Positions 6,639 through 10,271 of a stretch of DNA of 10,271 nt are shown here, piece after piece; the stretch's first letter is position 1; each line of letters starts with the position of its first letter. The notes under the pieces are model-generated. The model was not told the DNA's origin. It saw nothing but the letters and a program-made list of their open reading frames with translations, and searched no databases. Source of the stretch: Balneolaceae bacterium. Its GTDB lineage: Bacteria; Bacteroidota; Rhodothermia; Balneolales; Balneolaceae. The stretch covers positions 1 to 10,271 of the forward strand of contig SLGA01000076.1 of assembly GCA_007123985.1 (NCBI GenBank), given 5' to 3'. The translations under genes and the position numbers were made by a program.

Positions 6639-7592
6639 ATGAATAAAATCCTCATCACCGGGGCTTGCGGGCAGCTGGGCAGTGAACTTACCGAAGAGTT
6701 GCGTAAGCGGCATGGGAATGATCAGGTTATTGCATCGGATATATCGAAGCCGAAACCATCGCTGAAAAGCGGGCCATTTGAACATCTTGATGTGCTGGAT
6801 CTGGACCGGATTGTTGAGGTAGTCGATAAACACAATATTGGCACTGTGTATCATCTTGCCGCCCTGCTATCTGCCACCGCAGAAAAGAACATCCATTTTG
6901 CTTGGAAACTAAATATGGATGGGCTTCTGAATATTCTAAACACTGCGAGTGAAAAATCTCTCGAAAGAGTGTTCTGGCCAAGCTCAATTGCAGTATTTGG
7001 TCCGGATGCACAAAAGGTGAAGACACCTCAATCGGCTGCATGCAATCCAACCACAGTGTATGGCATCAGCAAGTTGGCCGGGGAGCAGTGGTGCGCTTAT
7101 TATCACAACAAATTCGGGGTGGATGTTCGCAGTTTACGTTATCCCGGTCTCATCGGTCATAAGTCCCTTCCGGGGGGCGGCACTACCGATTATGCCGTGG
7201 ATATTTATCATAAAGCGGTACATGGCGAGCCTTTTGAATGTTTTCTTGAGAAAGAGAGCGCTTTGCCAATGATGTATATGGCCGATGCAGTCAAGGCTAC
7301 CATCGATCTGATGGAGGCACCGTCGGAGAGTATCACTATTCGTACAAGTTATAACGTTTCCGCGATCAGCTTTTCACCCGAGGAGATCGCAACAGCCATC
7401 AGCCGGCAGGTGGAGGATTTTGAAATCACCTACAAACCCGATCACCGCCAGGCTATTGCCGAATCGTGGCCAAACAGCATTGATGATACACCCGCCCGAA
7501 CCGACTGGAACTGGGAACCCTCTTTCGATCTCGAATCCATGACCGACGACATGCTCAAAAATTTACACGGAAGGTTGAATGCGGATGCGTGA
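6639..7592 (+). CDS. tdh: L-threonine 3-dehydrogenase, NAD-dependent epimerase (SDR) type
   Basis: It oxidises L-threonine to 2-amino-3-ketobutyrate with NAD+, supplying the Kbl substrate. The 317-residue product is an extended short-chain dehydrogenase, not the zinc-dependent E. coli-type Tdh. It has the Rossmann motif GACGQLG (8-14), an acidic residue after strand 2 (Asp34 in ASDI) that favours NAD, YHLAALLSA (71-79), the catalytic Ser pair in WPSSIAVFG (113-121), and the YxxxK pair in YGISK (Tyr141, Lys145). LRYPGLIG (166-173) and the C-terminal ESWPNSIDDTPAR (275-287) are characteristic of this threonine dehydrogenase group. The 49-base gap after kbl indicates co-transcription. The stop TGA is followed directly by the ATG of the next gene, suggesting translational coupling. 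UDP-sugar epimerase is the only serious alternative and fits less well. Confidence 0.94.
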   Translation: MNKILITGACGQLGSELTEELRKRHGNDQVIASDISKPKPSLKSGPFEHLDVLDLDRIVEVVDKHNIGTVYHLAALLSATAEKNIHFAWKLNMDGLLNILNTASEKSLERVFWPSSIAVFGPDAQKVKTPQSAACNPTTVYGISKLAGEQWCAYYHNKFGVDVRSLRYPGLIGHKSLPGGGTTDYAVDIYHKAVHGEPFECFLEKESALPMMYMADAVKATIDLMEAPSESITIRTSYNVSAISFSPEEIATAISRQVEDFEITYKPDHRQAIAESWPNSIDDTPARTDWNWEPSFDLESMTDDMLKNLHGRLNADA

Positions 7593-8225
7593 ATGAGCTT
7601 CTCAGGCCCCGAGATACTGCTGATTATTGAAGCAGCCGGCACATTTGCATTTGCGGTTTCAGGTGCTATGGCAGCTATACGCAGCCGCTTCGATCTGTTC
7701 GGCATTTTTGTACTCGCCTTTGTAACGGCCATTGGAGGCGGTACCATACGCGATCTGCTGATTGGCAACCTGCCCGTTAGCTGGCTCACCAACTCACTTG
7801 CTATCTTTTCAGTTTTGGCGGGATTTCTTTTCACGCTGATTGTATACAGGCGAATCAACAAGCTCGAAGGCTGGCTATTTACGTTTGATGCGGCCGGGCT
7901 TGGCCTTTTTACCGTTATGGGCACACAAATAGCGATGGAAGGGGGCATGAGCCCCGGTATTGCCGTTGCGCTGGGTACAATAACCGGCTGTTTTGGCGGT
8001 GTGATTCGTGATGTGCTTGCGGGTGAACCGCCCCTGATTTTTCAAAAAGAGATCTATGCCATAGCTGCTGTTGCCGGCGGAACCATTTTTATAACCATTG
8101 TTGATCTGTTAGGCACACTTTTCATTGCCCAGATTACGGGCATACTGGTTATCGTCGCCATCCGGTACGTTGCAGTAAAACGTGAGCTTGGCTTGCCCCG
8201 CCTTCAATTACCTGAAAAAAATTGA
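7593..8225 (+). CDS. UPF0126/TRIC-family membrane protein, candidate glycine transporter
   Basis: A 210-residue integral inner-membrane protein with about seven hydrophobic segments and an internal duplication. GGGTIRDLLIGNLP (48-61) in the first half matches GGVIRDVLAGEPP (135-147) in the second. This double GG-x-x-R-D signature defines the UPF0126 family (E. coli YadS/YicG), related to trimeric intracellular cation channels. Bacterial members are annotated either as TRIC-like channels or, from mutant-phenotype work, as glycine transporters. Here it begins with no gap after tdh, in an operon whose product is glycine, which favours glycine transport over cation conduction by context. Direction (uptake or export) cannot be read from the sequence. 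The short basic C-terminal tail (191-210) is probably cytoplasmic. Confidence 0.92.
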   Translation: MSFSGPEILLIIEAAGTFAFAVSGAMAAIRSRFDLFGIFVLAFVTAIGGGTIRDLLIGNLPVSWLTNSLAIFSVLAGFLFTLIVYRRINKLEGWLFTFDAAGLGLFTVMGTQIAMEGGMSPGIAVALGTITGCFGGVIRDVLAGEPPLIFQKEIYAIAAVAGGTIFITIVDLLGTLFIAQITGILVIVAIRYVAVKRELGLPRLQLPEKN

Positions 8226-8230
8226 GCCTC

Positions 8231-8256
8231 ATTGAAGCGTCCAAGGGACCTTCAAT
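8231..8256 (+). terminator. Strong hairpin after the operon, without a T tract
   Basis: ATTGAAG (8231-8237) pairs with CTTCAAT (8250-8256), and the inner GTCC (8239-8242) pairs with GGAC (8246-8249). This leaves one bulged C and a 3-nt loop, 11 base pairs in all, beginning 5 bases after the stop of the membrane-protein gene. The following bases (CGTGGCGG) contain no T run, so it is not a classical intrinsic terminator. It could end or protect the operon mRNA 3' end. Confidence 0.45.
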
Positions 8257-8357
8257 CGTGGCGGATTCATCGCCCGCAATTCTCAAAATCAAACTCATCG
8301 CACTTAACCCCACCACGCTGCGAGGTGCAAGCACGCTCGAAGGTTGTTCAGATCTTT

Positions 8358-8837
8358 TTATTCTTTCTCTCTGGCTGTAAACTTAGGCAGCCAACGGGGT
8401 ACTTTTCTTTTATACTCGATGTAATCCTCCCCAAAGCGTTTTTCCAGCCCGGGCTCTTCGATGTAGATGAAATAGATTGTGTTCAGAATAAAAAAGAATC
8501 CTGCCCAGGCGGCAATCCGCAAGGATGGAAAAATCAGTGCCTCACCAATCAGAACGGCAAGCACACCCCATATCATAGGGTTGCGTACATAGGCGTACAA
8601 ACCACCTTTCACAAGTTTTTGGGGAGGGTCCCATGGAGCAAGCGTGCCTTCACCTCGGTGAGCGAACAGGCTAATGGTACTCCCCATCAAAAAAAGGCCA
8701 AAAAGTAGTACCACCGCTCCTGGAATCATAAGCAGATGAGGTTCCGGCTCTCTGTTTTCCAGAAGCAGCCAGGGAATTGCAACCAACACAACAAGTGGCA
8801 ATACCAGTGATTTAAGGTGCCGAAATAGCACGCCCAT
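8358..8837 (-). CDS. Isoprenylcysteine carboxyl methyltransferase-like membrane protein
   Basis: A 159-residue integral membrane protein of the ICMT / phospholipid-methyltransferase superfamily, which moves a methyl group from S-adenosylmethionine to membrane-bound substrates. The visible C-terminal signature is GLYAYVRNPM (79-88), a hydrophobic hairpin (about 88-126), then EEPGLEKRFGEDY (127-139) and a KRKVPRWLP tail (143-151). These are the conserved SAM-binding elements of the family. Hydrophobic segments lie at about 10-26, 36-58, 88-103 and 108-126. I chose the ATG at 8837; an upstream in-frame TTG at 8870 would add 11 residues of less typical sequence. Bacterial members rarely have a known substrate, and protein prenylcysteine is unlikely here. 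The gene is convergent with the kbl operon and divergent from the deacylase. Confidence 0.88.
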   Translation of the reverse strand: MGVLFRHLKSLVLPLVVLVAIPWLLLENREPEPHLLMIPGAVVLLFGLFLMGSTISLFAHRGEGTLAPWDPPQKLVKGGLYAYVRNPMIWGVLAVLIGEALIFPSLRIAAWAGFFFILNTIYFIYIEEPGLEKRFGEDYIEYKRKVPRWLPKFTAREKE

Positions 8838-8919
8838 TTTAAGTTTCGATTTAATAAGTTGAGAACACAACGAAATCTACGAAGCTGTTGTCACAAATCT
8901 GTAAAAAACCTCTTTATTT

Positions 8920-10271
8920 ATGAAGCACCTCCTTTTTCTTATCCTGTTTCTTATTCTGCTTGCCGGATGCACAGAAAAAAAGTCAACCACCACTGCCGAT
9001 ATATTAATCATAAACGGAACCATTGCTGATGGTACCGGTGGAGATTTCTATGATGGAGACATCATCATAAGAAACGGCGTAATTGCAGAAATCGGCACTT
9101 TCAGTCCGGAAACCGTTGATGCGAAGCAGGTTATTGATGCCTCGGGCAAACTCATCTCCCCAGGTTTTATTGATACCCATTCCCATGGCGATCCACTTGA
9201 AACTCCCCGTTTTGATAACTTTCTGGCGATGGGCGTAACTACCATCAGCCTTGGCCAGGATGGAAGAAGCCCCGGCGGCGATGATGTAGCCGGTTGGATG
9301 AAGCAGGTTGAAGAGGCCGGCACTGGCCCCAATATTGTACATTTTGCTGGGCACAACACATTGCGTCAGCTGGTCGATGCACCCCGCGAGGTGGGCCTGG
9401 CATCGCACTATATCGAAAGCATGCAGCAGATCATCAGCCAGTCGATGGCAGCCGGATCATTCGGGATGACCACCGGCCTTGAGTACGACCACGGTACCTT
9501 TGCCGATCTGCCCGAGCTTATTGCTTTGGCAGAAACGGTTGCAGAACATGGCGGGCTGGTGATGAGCCACATCCGCAGTGAAGATGATGATAAGGTAGAA
9601 GCAGCCGTCACCGAGCTGCTCGATCAGGGCAGGGGATCGGGTGCAGCGGTTCACCTTTCACACGCAAAAATTGTATTCGCAAACGACTCCGGCCGCGCCG
9701 ATGATATTCTGGCACTGTTACAGCAAGCCCGTGATGAGGGGGTAACCGTTACCGCTGATGTGTATCCCTATGTTGCCAGTTTTACCGGTATCAGCATCGT
9801 ATTCCCGGAGTGGGCGCTGCCGCCCAACGATTTTGACGAGGTGGTGGCAACCCGCAGAGACGAGCTTGCCGAATTTCTGCGAAACCGAATCACCCTTCGC
9901 AACGGGCCCGAAGCCACGCTGTTTGGCACCGCGCCCTGGGCAGGCAAAACACTGGCCGAAGTTGCCAATGAGCTGGATAAACCTTTTGAAGATGTTTTGA
10001 TTGATGATATTGGTCCGCGGGGAGCGAGTGCCGCCTATTTTGTGATGAATGACGATGTGATGCGCCGCTTTTTGGCAGATACCCATGTGATGGTAAGCTC
10101 CGACGGCAGCCCAACCATGCGCCATCCGCGAGGTTATGGTAGCTTTGCACGAATAATCCATAAATATGTACACGACGCAGAACTGCTGTCGCTTGGAGAG
10201 GCCATTCATAAAATGACCGGACTCCCTGCGGAAACACTTGGTCTTTCGGATCCCGCCCGCGTTGAGGTGCC
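8920..10271 (+). CDS. N-acyl-D-amino-acid deacylase family amidohydrolase, lipoprotein (3' end outside window)
   Basis: The first 450 residues are present, with no stop before the window end. The family hydrolyses N-acyl-D-amino acids (and related N-acyl or iminopeptide substrates) to free D-amino acids. A lipoprotein signal is clear: MKH, a run of Leu/Ile/Phe, and LAGC with Cys17 as the lipid site, so it acts in the periplasm or at the surface. Amidohydrolase features in order are the N-terminal beta domain with GTIADGTGGDFYDGDI (33-48), the metal motif THSH (His87, His89), GVTTISLGQDG (105-115), TTGLEY (184-189), MSHIRSE (His217), HLSHAK (His248), the catalytic Asp395 in SSDGSP (393-398), and HPRGYGSF (402-409). 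Characterised D-aminoacylases carry a metal-bridging Cys in the GNCG segment; here the matching segment is GQDG. The true substrate is unknown. Confidence 0.93.
   Translation, partial: MKHLLFLILFLILLAGCTEKKSTTTADILIINGTIADGTGGDFYDGDIIIRNGVIAEIGTFSPETVDAKQVIDASGKLISPGFIDTHSHGDPLETPRFDNFLAMGVTTISLGQDGRSPGGDDVAGWMKQVEEAGTGPNIVHFAGHNTLRQLVDAPREVGLASHYIESMQQIISQSMAAGSFGMTTGLEYDHGTFADLPELIALAETVAEHGGLVMSHIRSEDDDKVEAAVTELLDQGRGSGAAVHLSHAKIVFANDSGRADDILALLQQARDEGVTVTADVYPYVASFTGISIVFPEWALPPNDFDEVVATRRDELAEFLRNRITLRNGPEATLFGTAPWAGKTLAEVANELDKPFEDVLIDDIGPRGASAAYFVMNDDVMRRFLADTHVMVSSDGSPTMRHPRGYGSFARIIHKYVHDAELLSLGEAIHKMTGLPAETLGLSDPARVEV

Noticed and set aside
7442..7948. Minus-strand open frame of 168 codons across the tdh / membrane-protein junction
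   Set aside because: It spans two well-supported genes on the opposite strand and is rich in Ser/Pro/Ala as expected for a reverse frame.
9718..10209. Minus-strand open frame of 163 codons at the right end
   Set aside because: It is antisense to the deacylase, which keeps all family motifs in this stretch, so it is a shadow frame.

Overview
The window looks like ordinary chromosomal DNA from a Bacteroidota-like bacterium. Balneolota/Rhodothermota is my best guess, but this cannot be proved from the sequence. The grounds are: start codons without clear Shine-Dalgarno sequences, promoter candidates of the TTG / TAnnTTTG type, an epimerase-type (short-chain) threonine dehydrogenase rather than the zinc-dependent type, and two predicted lipoproteins. 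GC content is middling and there are no transposases, integrases, CRISPR arrays or phage genes.

Layout. Positions 1-279 hold no gene I can support. A complete tRNA-Phe(GAA) lies on the minus strand (402-330), with a candidate promoter at 414-444 and an intrinsic terminator at 271-320. Upstream of it on the same strand is recJ (2278-566), the single-strand DNA 5'-3' exonuclease. Divergent from recJ is a probably exported App1-type (DUF2183) phosphatase on the plus strand (2535-3656). It converges on a large minus-strand lipoprotein of unknown function (5127-3730), which contains two copies of a cysteine-bearing module.

The centre of the window is a plus-strand operon, kbl - tdh - small membrane protein (5402-8225). 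Tdh oxidises L-threonine to 2-amino-3-ketobutyrate, and Kbl cleaves that with CoA to glycine and acetyl-CoA. The third gene, whose ATG directly abuts the tdh stop, belongs to the UPF0126/TRIC family (YadS/YicG-like), for which glycine transport has been proposed. The arrangement suggests that glycine made from threonine is moved across the membrane by the third protein. Convergent to the operon is a small isoprenylcysteine-methyltransferase-like membrane protein (8837-8358). Divergent from that is an N-acyl-D-amino-acid deacylase with a lipoprotein signal (8920 onward), cut off by the window end.

I found no clearly new multi-gene system. The observations most worth a second look are the threonine-to-glycine operon with its coupled transporter candidate, the two-module lipoprotein, a shared heptamer-pair architecture at three gene borders, and a cysteine-to-aspartate change at the expected metal-bridging position of the deacylase.
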